DNA from: Deltaproteobacteria bacterium | Lineage (GTDB): Bacteria > Bdellovibrionota > UBA1018 | DNA: 64,000 bases | Reading direction: 5' to 3' | NCBI GenBank assembly: GCA_013286765.1 | Contig: JABDFB010000001.1 | Location: forward strand, 32,684-96,683 | Shown here: piece after piece, positions 26,182 to 33,246 of the stretch | Layout of the letters: each line of letters opens with the position of its first letter | Numbering within the stretch: the stretch's first letter is position 1 | Notes under the pieces: generated by a model | Told to the model about the DNA's origin: nothing | Database searches by the model: none | Seen by the model: only the letters and a program-made list of their open reading frames with translations | Program-made: the position numbers and the translations under genes

Positions 26182-26258
26182 GGGGGTGTAGTTGAGTTGG
26201 TTACAACGTCGCCCTGTCACGGCGAAGGTCGTGGGTTCGAGTCCCATCACTCCCGCCA
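26182..26258 (+). tRNA. tRNA-Asp (anticodon GTC)
   Basis: Full cloverleaf of 77 bases with encoded CCA. The acceptor stem is GGGGGTG (26182-26188) paired with CACTCCC (26248-26254, one G-T), the D-arm is GTTG/CAAC, the anticodon stem is TCGCC/GGCGA around CTGTCAC with anticodon GTC, and the T-arm is GTGGG-TTCGAGT-CCCAT. The discriminator is G, as expected for Asp. It is followed at once by a strong terminator hairpin. Confidence 0.96.
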
Positions 26259-26304
26259 ATAGCAAAAGGTCCGAAAGCATGCTTTCGGGCCTTTTGCTAT
26301 TTAA
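26259..26304 (+). terminator. Terminator of tRNA-Asp, 42-base palindrome
   Basis: 26259-26300 is an almost perfect palindrome: left arm ATAGCAAAAGGTCCGAAAGC, right arm its complement with a single G-T pair, centred on GCATGC. As RNA it forms a long hairpin, with T-rich CTTTTGCTATTT on the 3' side. It starts on the base after the tRNA CCA. Confidence 0.85.
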
Positions 26305-26423
26305 TGGGTCATGCCCCTCGTTTTGATGGAGAGCTACCAGAGACCCGGTGCTGATAATAATAGTGTACTAAAAAATACGGGTTTAGTTGCTGATTTAAAT
26401 GCGCCGTGTTATTTTCCTGCGCT

Positions 26424-26782
26424 ATGAAGTTTGAACTTAGGAGCAGTCTAGCTCTTTTATTTGTGGTGTCGTATTCATTGTCCGCATTCAGGCACTCACC
26501 GTTGAGCAAGTTAGAGAATTGAGTATTTACGGCAGCCGCGTTAGCGCAATCACAGCTCTGCAAATGACTTACTTTTCGCCTCAACTGATTTCTGGATTTG
26601 GTGCAGATGATCGTCTCAGAAACTTTCTGACTGACGAGCATATCCCTCAGCTTACCCAAGGACAGATTCAAGCGCTCACTATTGAACAAATTCGAGAGTT
26701 ACGAATTTACAGTGGTAGACGGCAGGCGTTGCTATCCCGTCCTGGTTTGTTGACTCCTGCCCAAAGACAGGCATTACAATAG
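26424..26782 (+). pseudogene. Frameshifted small secreted protein with 'ALTxEQxREL' repeats
   Basis: ATG 26424 starts a clear signal peptide ('MKFELRSSLALLFVVSYS' then 'LSA') whose frame stops at 26520. From about 26486 the -1 frame continues with 'QALTVEQVRELSIYGSR', then 'LTDEHIPQLTQGQIQALT', 'QALTIEQIRELRIYSGR' and 'LLTPAQRQALQ' to the TAA at 26780. Two 17-residue blocks are near copies. One missing base around 26486 would join signal peptide and repeats into a ~119-residue exported protein. It is either a recent frameshift, phase variation or a sequencing error; no classical slippery repeat is present at the joint. The family is unknown. Confidence 0.55.
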
Positions 26783-26880
26783 TAATAGTGGATCTAGGCC
26801 GCTGACTGTAAATTTATACGGTAAGGCGCATAAACTAAAGCATTGCAGTAGAATTAGTCTTAACATATTTAACATTAGTA

Positions 26881-26949
26881 TTGAACATAAAGAATATTTA
26901 TTATAATTCTATTTATTATTTGCAATTGTGAATTATGTAATTGTGAATT
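26881..26949 (+). promoter_or_regulatory. Putative promoter and tandem operator-like repeats upstream of the zinc-finger protein
   Basis: TTGAAC (26881-26886) and TATAAT (26902-26907) are spaced 15 bases apart. Downstream lie two exact copies of AATTGTGAATT (26924-26934 and 26939-26949), 15 bases apart centre to centre, between the putative start point and the ribosome site AAGGA (26956-26960). The repeat is seen directly; regulator binding is inferred. Confidence 0.4.
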
Positions 26950-26967
26950 TTAAATAAGGATAAAAAA

Positions 26968-27906
26968 ATGAGAGATATCTATTTATTAGTATTAATGTCG
27001 CTCTATTGCTGTTCTATAACTGCTGCATATGCTAGCGAACAAAAAGAACAGGCCCCCGATCCTTTCGCTTTAGTTGTACAGAGTTCTGAGGGTCATCAAA
27101 CAGACAAGCTTGGTACAGACGAGCATTTCGAAGATTTAACTAATTCTCTTTTAAATCCCATTAGCTTTGATAGCTCAAGTTCTTCATTTTCTGGACAGTT
27201 ATTGGACTCTCCACCACTGAATCCGTCGTCTCATTTTACTCCTGTAATGCCGATGTCTCTGGCTTCGTCAAATACTTCACAAAATAGTTCGTATCCACGA
27301 ACTCTGGTACAAGGATGTTCACCAAGTGGTCCTTATAGCGTTCTTCCTATAGCTCAATGGCAAATGGAATCTGCTAGGGCCGCTGTACTTCAACAGAGTA
27401 CTTCACCCAAGAAGTTACCTCGGAAGGTCAGTTCTTCTAGTTACTCATCTACTCAAAGTGGTTCCTCTACTCATTCTTTAGCTAATGTATTGGCCAGTTC
27501 GTCTAGTTCATTTGGTAGTTCATCTAGCAGCGCTTCTTCAGTGGGCTCAAATTTCACTAGTAGTACGAGCAGTTTAAGCAGCACCACTTCACCTAAAAAA
27601 CGTTCCGCAAGTCCTCGAAAGAGAAAAGCACCCGCTTCAAATTCCTCATCCTTGCCACAACAGCCGCTGCCTGCAGGAAAAGGTTCCCCAGTAAAGCGTC
27701 CTCTCTACGGGACTCCTTATGGGTGCGGACACTGCAAAACGGCCATTAACAGTAAAAAGAACCTTCTTGCGCACATAGAACTCTATCACCCCGAGAGCGG
27801 CCGTAACAAAGTATCTGTCTGTAGAATTTGCAACTTTATTAGCTTCACTGATTCTGACCTAAAATGGATAGAAAAGCATATGGAAGAGCAACATAAGGGA
27901 CGCTAA
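26968..27906 (+). CDS. Secreted Ser-rich protein with basic NLS-like patch and two C2H2 zinc fingers
   Basis: 312 residues. It has an N-terminal signal peptide (residues 1-22, ending 'SITAAYAS') and a long disordered Ser-rich region (about 60-210) with Ser runs. A basic bipartite patch 'SPKKRSASPRKRKAP' (208-222) follows, then two zinc-finger-like motifs at the C-terminus: C253-x2-C256-x12-H269-x4-H274 (classical C2H2 spacing) and C285-x2-C288-x15-H304-x4-H309. Such a combination is typical of eukaryotic nuclear proteins and rare in bacteria. Together with a signal peptide it suggests an exported effector acting on eukaryotic DNA or RNA (inference). The gene stands alone, behind an AT-rich promoter region, near tRNA-Asp. 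No homologue is recognised. Confidence 0.8.
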   Translation: MRDIYLLVLMSLYCCSITAAYASEQKEQAPDPFALVVQSSEGHQTDKLGTDEHFEDLTNSLLNPISFDSSSSSFSGQLLDSPPLNPSSHFTPVMPMSLASSNTSQNSSYPRTLVQGCSPSGPYSVLPIAQWQMESARAAVLQQSTSPKKLPRKVSSSSYSSTQSGSSTHSLANVLASSSSSFGSSSSSASSVGSNFTSSTSSLSSTTSPKKRSASPRKRKAPASNSSSLPQQPLPAGKGSPVKRPLYGTPYGCGHCKTAINSKKNLLAHIELYHPESGRNKVSVCRICNFISFTDSDLKWIEKHMEEQHKGR

Positions 27907-28034
27907 ACGCCACTGCGTTTCAAATGCTTCCTGGGACCTGGTTGCAATCCAAACGAAATTAATCAACGTATTGATCACATCTAGGTAAGGAACTGTGCTA
28001 AAAGGTCCTCTTTACAAGAAAAGAGAAGTCTATT

Positions 28035-29687
28035 GTGCTTAAATTTAACGAATTTAATTTAAATCCGTCACTCATGCGCGCTATTACCGAACTTGGCTAT
28101 GAGAAGCCTAGTCCCATTCAAGAGCAGGCCTTGCCTATTCTCCTAGGTGATCCCGTTGATTTCTTAGGGCTAGCGGCAACGGGAACCGGTAAAACCGCTG
28201 CGTTTGCGATCCCCCTGTTAGAAAAGATAAACAGCTCCAGACGAAATGTTCAGTCCCTTGTTTTGTGTCCTACACGAGAATTAGCTTTACAAGTAGCTGA
28301 TCAGATCAACTTATTGGGAAAGCATATGGGCATTCAGGCTCTTGCCGTTTACGGTGGAGCCAGCTTTGCGGATCAAATGCACGGGCTCAGACGGGGAGTT
28401 CAAATTATTGTAGGAACCCCAGGTCGTGTTGTGGATCATATAGAACGAGGAACCCTTGAGCTAAACAGCATTGAGACGGTCGTACTTGATGAAGCCGATG
28501 AAATGATCTCCATGGGATTTAAGGATGAACTCGAAAAGATTCTGGAAAGTATCCCAGAGGAATATTCCAACATCTGGCTTTTTTCGGCCACAATGAGCAA
28601 TGAAGTTCGTAAAGTAGTGGATGAATATCTGGACGATCCTAAACAAATCCATGTCAATAAAACAGAACTTCTCCCAGAAGCTGTAAAACAGATCTATTAC
28701 GTAACTCAAGAAGCCAATAAACCAGAAGTACTTTGTAAGTTGGTCGACGCGGCTGATGATTTTTATGGGCTCGTTTTCTGCCAGACTAAAGCTTTAGTAG
28801 TAGAGCTGACTCAATATCTCAAGGGTCGAAATTATTTAGTCGACTGCCTTCACGGAGATATGGATCAAAAAGCACGCGAGCGCACGGTAAAGGCATTTAG
28901 AGAACGCAAAGCTAGCCTGCTCATCTGTACGGATGTCGCGTCTCGAGGGCTGGACGTTAAAGATATTACTCACGTCATTAACTATTCGCTTCCACGTGAA
29001 TTGGATCATTATATTCATAGAATCGGTCGAACTGCTCGTAGCGGAAAGTCAGGGTTCGCTCTTAGCCTCGTTACAGCCAGCCACCGCGGGCTCATTCCTC
29101 AGATTGAAAGATTGACGAAAAGACGGATTGAAGAAGGACAAATTCCTACTCGCAAAGATATTGGACTGAAGAAAATTTCAAAAGTATTAACACGATTTGA
29201 AAATCAAACTTCATATATGCGCGTTACTGAATTGATGGGTAATTCCTGGAAAGACGCTATAGCCGGGATGCTTCCTGAGGAAATTACAGCTCGTTTTCTT
29301 TCCATGATGTTGCCGGAGATATTCGCCACGCGCGAGGAACTAGATGCGCATAAGTCAGTGAATCATAGTCCGACACATCACAATCACTCCGATGCAAGGG
29401 AAGGTAATCCCCGACGTGAGACAGACCACCGGGCAAATCATCGAAAAGATCGTCAGGCAGACCGCCGGGGGGATCATCGGGCAGAACACCGATCAGACCA
29501 TCGGGCGGAAGGTCGGCCGAATCATCAGGATCGAGGATTTGTAAAAAAAGACTCGCATTCAAAAAAAGGAGCGCAAAAAAATCACCGCTTCATCTCTCGT
29601 CATAATAATGGCAAGGGTAACGACAAGGGCAAAGGCAACTTTCAGGGGAACTCGCAAAGAAACTCCCAGAAACATTTTGCGCGATAA
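28035..29687 (+). CDS. DEAD-box RNA helicase with His/Arg/Asp-rich repetitive tail
   Basis: ATP-dependent RNA helicase (DeaD/CshA-like) of 550 residues for ribosome assembly or mRNA turnover. All motifs are present: Q motif 'LGYEKPSPIQEQALP', I 'AATGTGKT', Ia 'PTRELALQ', II 'VLDEADEM', III 'SAT', V 'CTDVASRGLDV' and VI 'HRIGRTAR'. A helical linker region (about 370-430) follows. The last ~115 residues are low-complexity: repeats of 'DHRAEHRSDHRAEGR' type, then Lys/Gly/Asn-rich, probably RNA-binding. The start GTG 28035 fits the domain start. It is a single-gene unit. Confidence 0.93.
   Translation: MLKFNEFNLNPSLMRAITELGYEKPSPIQEQALPILLGDPVDFLGLAATGTGKTAAFAIPLLEKINSSRRNVQSLVLCPTRELALQVADQINLLGKHMGIQALAVYGGASFADQMHGLRRGVQIIVGTPGRVVDHIERGTLELNSIETVVLDEADEMISMGFKDELEKILESIPEEYSNIWLFSATMSNEVRKVVDEYLDDPKQIHVNKTELLPEAVKQIYYVTQEANKPEVLCKLVDAADDFYGLVFCQTKALVVELTQYLKGRNYLVDCLHGDMDQKARERTVKAFRERKASLLICTDVASRGLDVKDITHVINYSLPRELDHYIHRIGRTARSGKSGFALSLVTASHRGLIPQIERLTKRRIEEGQIPTRKDIGLKKISKVLTRFENQTSYMRVTELMGNSWKDAIAGMLPEEITARFLSMMLPEIFATREELDAHKSVNHSPTHHNHSDAREGNPRRETDHRANHRKDRQADRRGDHRAEHRSDHRAEGRPNHQDRGFVKKDSHSKKGAQKNHRFISRHNNGKGNDKGKGNFQGNSQRNSQKHFAR
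29392..29535 (+). repeat. Imperfect short tandem repeats in the helicase tail
   Basis: About nine imperfect units of the type GACCATCGGGCAGAA encode the alternating His-Arg-x-Asp/Glu stretch in the helicase tail. The units vary in sequence and length, so the tract looks old rather than a mutation hot spot. Confidence 0.5.
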
Positions 29688-29721
29688 TGGATTGAGCTAG
29701 TTGGAACGAAGTTTGGAATTA

Positions 29722-29865
29722 ATGCCTTATTATATTGTAGGTATTCTTGTTATTTTAGTTGGGTTTGTGATTCTTCTCGCCAGTGACTACTATGCTAAAA
29801 ATCCGGGTAACTCTCATTACAACAGTAATTATATCAATAATAGCTCTATACCCGAATCGAACTAA
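29722..29865 (+). CDS. Small membrane protein (47 residues)
   Basis: ATG 29722 to TAA 29865 encodes one strong membrane helix, 'YYIVGILVILVGFVILLAS', followed by a polar Asn/Ser/Tyr-rich tail. It lies 34 bases after the helicase gene and overlaps the 3' end of the convergent histidine-kinase gene by 20 bases. The ribosome site is weak (GGAATTA). It is supported only by composition and open frame; no family is recognised. Confidence 0.4.
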   Translation: MPYYIVGILVILVGFVILLASDYYAKNPGNSHYNSNYINNSSIPESN

Positions 29866-30985
29866 AGGTAGATAGCGGGATTACTATTTTGAATACAGTT
29901 CCCTCTGCGGCTGAACTCTGAAGTGTAAGTTTCCCAATGAAAGTTTCAACGATAGATCGCACAATAGCCAATCCCAATCCCCACCCTTTTACTTTATAGT
30001 CTTGTTGACCGACTTTAGCGCGTCCAAATGGCTGAAGAATTACTTCTTGATCTTTGGGTAGGATGGGATTGCCGTAGTTTTTAACGGATATGACGAGATC
30101 CTCGTTTTCATCTGAGATAAGTAGCATTACTTGAATAGCTGTATCCGAGCAGCCGTATTTGACGGCATTTTCGACCAGGTTATCAATCATTCGTTGAATT
30201 TCCTGGTCGGGCCAAACTCCGTCAAAATCGCCTCTCGAAATGAATTCGAAACGATCTCCGTAGCGCAAAGTTGCTTCCTTCAAAGAATCTGAAATAACTT
30301 TTTTGAGGTCGCAGTGTTTGTATACCGGATTTCTTTTCTCGCCGGCTCTGATATGAGCGAGGTCAAGCATGTTTTGAATCATCCGATCTGCGCGATCCAC
30401 ATTGAATACAATCCGACCCAAGGTGTCTTGATTCTCTTTAAAGCCACGTGGGTACCGTTTTAAAAGTTCAGCATTGGCACGGATTGCTGACAACGGATTC
30501 CTTAAATCGTGAGACAAAGAGGCGATAAACATTTCTCGATCTGATTCTAACTTTTTACGATCCGTAGTATCCATCACTCCCACAGTCAGTCTGATACGAT
30601 TTAATTTTGGATCAGATGTCGCTTTTCCAAATGCGTGAACCCAACGAATCGTGCCGTCCTTCCGTACGATGCGATGCTCGAAGTCATATCCGGTTTTTTT
30701 TCCTGCTAAGACTGCTTTAATTTCATCCGCAACACCCTTGCGATCATCTGGATGAAAGCTCTCAAACAAGTCGTTCAAGTCAAATTTTGAATTGGGATCG
30801 ATACCAAAAATGCGATCGTGTTCGATTGTTCTATAAAAAGTTCCATCATCTAGAATGCTGGAGATTCCTAGTCCTGTAGCATTAATTGCAAATTCCGTCA
30901 GATCTCGTTCCTGCCGTTCAAACCGATGTCTATTTTTAAGAGTGTGACGAGGACGCTGATTTCGGACCGGGCTTGTTTTTTTCAA
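29846..30985 (-). CDS. PAS-domain sensor histidine kinase
   Basis: 379 residues, no membrane segment, so cytoplasmic. A PAS domain lies at about 40-145 with a PAC end ('GYDFEHRIVRKDGTIRWVHA'). The dimerisation/phospho-acceptor H-box is 'FIASLSHDLRNPLSAIR', and the HATPase boxes are 'RMIDNLVENAVKYG' (N) and 'KGWGLGLAIVRSIVE' (G). It phosphorylates the receiver protein encoded just upstream, whose stop overlaps its start (ATGA). The signal sensed by the PAS domain is unknown. Confidence 0.9.
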   Translation of the reverse strand: MKKTSPVRNQRPRHTLKNRHRFERQERDLTEFAINATGLGISSILDDGTFYRTIEHDRIFGIDPNSKFDLNDLFESFHPDDRKGVADEIKAVLAGKKTGYDFEHRIVRKDGTIRWVHAFGKATSDPKLNRIRLTVGVMDTTDRKKLESDREMFIASLSHDLRNPLSAIRANAELLKRYPRGFKENQDTLGRIVFNVDRADRMIQNMLDLAHIRAGEKRNPVYKHCDLKKVISDSLKEATLRYGDRFEFISRGDFDGVWPDQEIQRMIDNLVENAVKYGCSDTAIQVMLLISDENEDLVISVKNYGNPILPKDQEVILQPFGRAKVGQQDYKVKGWGLGLAIVRSIVETFIGKLTLQSSAAEGTVFKIVIPLSTFSSIRV

Positions 30986-31401
30986 GCAGCCCCTCGTATC
31001 TTTTGATGGAGTGGTGACAGCCGTGGTCGAGGAGGCTGCCTTTCCCGAAGTGCACGATCCAACATCGTCGTTAGGCCATCAAAGCTGTATGGCTTGGCAA
31101 GAAAATAAGGTGTGCCAATAGATTCTGCTACGGAACCGAGATCGTCAACCGCTGACAGAAGCATAATCGGGATGTCTTCACGTCCTGCATCTTCAATCAA
31201 AAGACGATAGGCCATTTGCGGACCGTTCAGTGTTGGCATATCCACATCCAGCAAGATGATCTCAGGATACTCCTTCGACACTTCCGCTAAGCCCTCTTCG
31301 CCATTTGATGCTTGTCGAACTAAATGACCCATTAACCCTAAGAATGCTACTAGAGGAATTGCAACCTGTGGGTCATCTTCAACTACTAAGATTCGAGCCA
31401 C
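30982..31401 (-). CDS. Single-domain response regulator (receiver only)
   Basis: 139 residues, a CheY-like receiver without output domain. The acidic pocket is 'ILVVEDDPQVA', the phospho-acceptor Asp lies in 'EIILLDVDMPTLNGP', and the conserved Ser and Lys are in 'IMLLSAVDD' and 'YFLAKPYSFDGL'. It is co-transcribed with the PAS histidine kinase (4-base overlap), so it is the likely partner in a phosphorelay or direct protein-protein output. The C-terminus is Arg/Pro-rich. Confidence 0.9.
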   Translation of the reverse strand: MARILVVEDDPQVAIPLVAFLGLMGHLVRQASNGEEGLAEVSKEYPEIILLDVDMPTLNGPQMAYRLLIEDAGREDIPIMLLSAVDDLGSVAESIGTPYFLAKPYSFDGLTTMLDRALRERQPPRPRLSPLHQKIRGAA

Positions 31402-31579
31402 GCGTATACTCCTTTCCAGTCTGCATGCAAGGCATGGACCTCCGAGGGCATTTCTAAGTCGGCACGGTACCGGGGTCGAAAATCGAAAAAAACTTCTCTA
31501 TTGTCCTTGAACCCGGTATTGTTGTCTGGTTAACTTTCGCCATTAACGCTTAGGCATGAAAACTCCAAGGAATCAAAAT

Positions 31580-32050
31580 ATGAAAACAATAAATATCGGA
31601 ATTGAGGAAAAGGATCGACGGAGAATTGCCGAAGGACTTTCAAAGCTTTTGGCCGATAGCTATACGCTCTATCTCCAGACCCATAATTTTCACTGGAACG
31701 TAAAGGGCCCAATGTTCCGCACGTTACATCTCATGTTCGAGGAGCAGTACACGGAGCTCGCTCAGGCGGTCGATTTAATTGCCGAGCGTATTCGTGCTTT
31801 AGGATTTCCCGCTCCTGGTACTTACGCGGAATTTATAGAACTCTCGTCAATCAAAGAAGTCCGAGGAGTACCGGACGCGCAGAAGATGATTGAGATTCTG
31901 ATTGACGGACAAGAAGCGATCGTCAGAACAGCACGGTCAGTATTTCCCACGGTCGACGAAGCCGGAGACGAGCCGAGTGCAGATCTTCTCACTCAACGCA
32001 TGCAAACTCATGAAAAAGCGGCTTGGATGCTGAGAAGTCTTCTTGCCTAA
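31580..32050 (+). CDS. dps: Dps-family ferritin-like DNA-protecting protein
   Basis: Forms a dodecameric shell that oxidises and stores iron and protects DNA in stress. The ferroxidase motif is clear: '[18 protein letters not shown]' and '[20 protein letters not shown]', with the second motif '[10 protein letters not shown]'. ATG 31580 (156 residues) has AAGGAATC upstream; ATG 31556 is in frame but lacks a good ribosome site. It is divergent from the receiver/kinase pair. Confidence 0.93.
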   Translation: MKTINIGIEEKDRRRIAEGLSKLLADSYTLYLQTHNFHWNVKGPMFRTLHLMFEEQYTELAQAVDLIAERIRALGFPAPGTYAEFIELSSIKEVRGVPDAQKMIEILIDGQEAIVRTARSVFPTVDEAGDEPSADLLTQRMQTHEKAAWMLRSLLA

Positions 32051-32149
32051 CGCGAAGGCGAATCGGCGCGGAGAGATCGGTGGAATTTGAATATCGTTAT
32101 GAGCAGAATAAGGTTAAGGTAGGTTCGCTACAAAAGGGGAAAATCTAGC

Positions 32150-33232
32150 ATGTCAGAAATTTTTAAAGAGTCTAACCTGAAAACTTATGCCCTAAAATCT
32201 CAGGAGCGGATCTCCCAAAACTCAGCGGAATCTTACCAGTTTATTGAAGTGAATCATCCAGAACCTCATATAGGCAGGACAAAGCAGCTTCTAGCTCGTC
32301 ATCCAGAACTAAATAAGCTCTTTGGAAATACTCCTAGTACTGCTTTTCATGTTATTGCCTGTGTTTCTGCTCAAATTCTAATTGGGATTTTTCTCAGCCA
32401 TTATTCGGCATGGATAATGCTCCCAGTCGCGTGGTGCGTCGGAGCTATTATTAATCATGCCCTTTGGGTCTTAATCCATGATTGCACCCATAATCTTGTA
32501 TTTAAAGGCAGCACCGCTAATCGCTGGATGGGAATGGTTTGCAATCTTCCTCTAGTGTTTCCGGCTGCAATGGGATTTAGAAAATACCACCTCTTGCACC
32601 ATCGCTATCAGGGTGAATTTGAACGAGACGCGGATCTTCCAGGACCAATGGAAGCGAAACTCGTTGGAAGCTCATCATTTCGCAAATTCCTCTGGCTCCT
32701 TAATTTTTGGGTAATTGAAGGTGTGGTTCGCCCGGCACGACTCAAAGGGGTAAAACTTTGGGATCGCTGGATTTTCATCAATTTGGCAGTTCAGGTTGTT
32801 TTTTCAACCGGACTCATCTTCTTTTTTGGTTGGAACCCCATGTTTTACTTGATGCTTTCGACGATTTTTTCAGTGGGGCTTCACCCCGTCGGAGCTCGCT
32901 GGATTCAAGAGCATTACGTGATGGTACCGGGGCAAGAGACTTACTCTTATTATGGCCCTTTTAACTGGTTTTGCTATAACGTAGGATACCACAACGAACA
33001 TCACGATCTCATGGCGGTACCCTGGTCTAGGCTTAAAGACGTTAAGCGAATTGCTCCTGAATTTTATGAGCCACTCTATAGCCATAGCTCTTGGAGTAAA
33101 CTTCTCCTTCGATTTCTATTCGATCCAAAGCTGAACCTTTATTCTCGAGTAGTCCGAAAGGGCCAAACTGCGGCAAAAAAGGCTAAGCCTTTGGTACGGG
33201 AACACCAGCAAAAGGTGGCTGTCCCATCGTGA
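32150..33232 (+). CDS. Sphingolipid delta-4 (dihydroceramide) desaturase-like protein, DES1 family
   Basis: Membrane di-iron desaturase of 360 residues with the three His boxes: 'HDCTH' (110-114), 'HLLHH' (147-151) and 'HNEHH' (281-285). The surroundings match the eukaryotic dihydroceramide desaturase DEGS1/DES1 closely: a DES-type N-terminal part with 'HPELNKLFG', 'NRWMGMVCNLPL', 'FRKYHLLHHRYQG', 'GQETYSYYGP', 'NVGYHNEHHD' and 'VKRIAPEFYEPL'. It should introduce a trans double bond in a sphingoid base or related fatty chain; the substrate is not shown by the sequence. The ribosome site AAGGGG lies before the ATG. It is a single-gene unit following dps. Confidence 0.85.
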   Translation: MSEIFKESNLKTYALKSQERISQNSAESYQFIEVNHPEPHIGRTKQLLARHPELNKLFGNTPSTAFHVIACVSAQILIGIFLSHYSAWIMLPVAWCVGAIINHALWVLIHDCTHNLVFKGSTANRWMGMVCNLPLVFPAAMGFRKYHLLHHRYQGEFERDADLPGPMEAKLVGSSSFRKFLWLLNFWVIEGVVRPARLKGVKLWDRWIFINLAVQVVFSTGLIFFFGWNPMFYLMLSTIFSVGLHPVGARWIQEHYVMVPGQETYSYYGPFNWFCYNVGYHNEHHDLMAVPWSRLKDVKRIAPEFYEPLYSHSSWSKLLLRFLFDPKLNLYSRVVRKGQTAAKKAKPLVREHQQKVAVPS

Positions 33233-33246
33233 GAATGCTTGTAATG

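Noticed and set aside
26309..26689. 126-codon minus-strand open frame over the repeat remnant
   Set aside because: The repeat-encoding plus strand explains the region; the minus frame has no protein pattern and overlaps the tRNA terminator edge.
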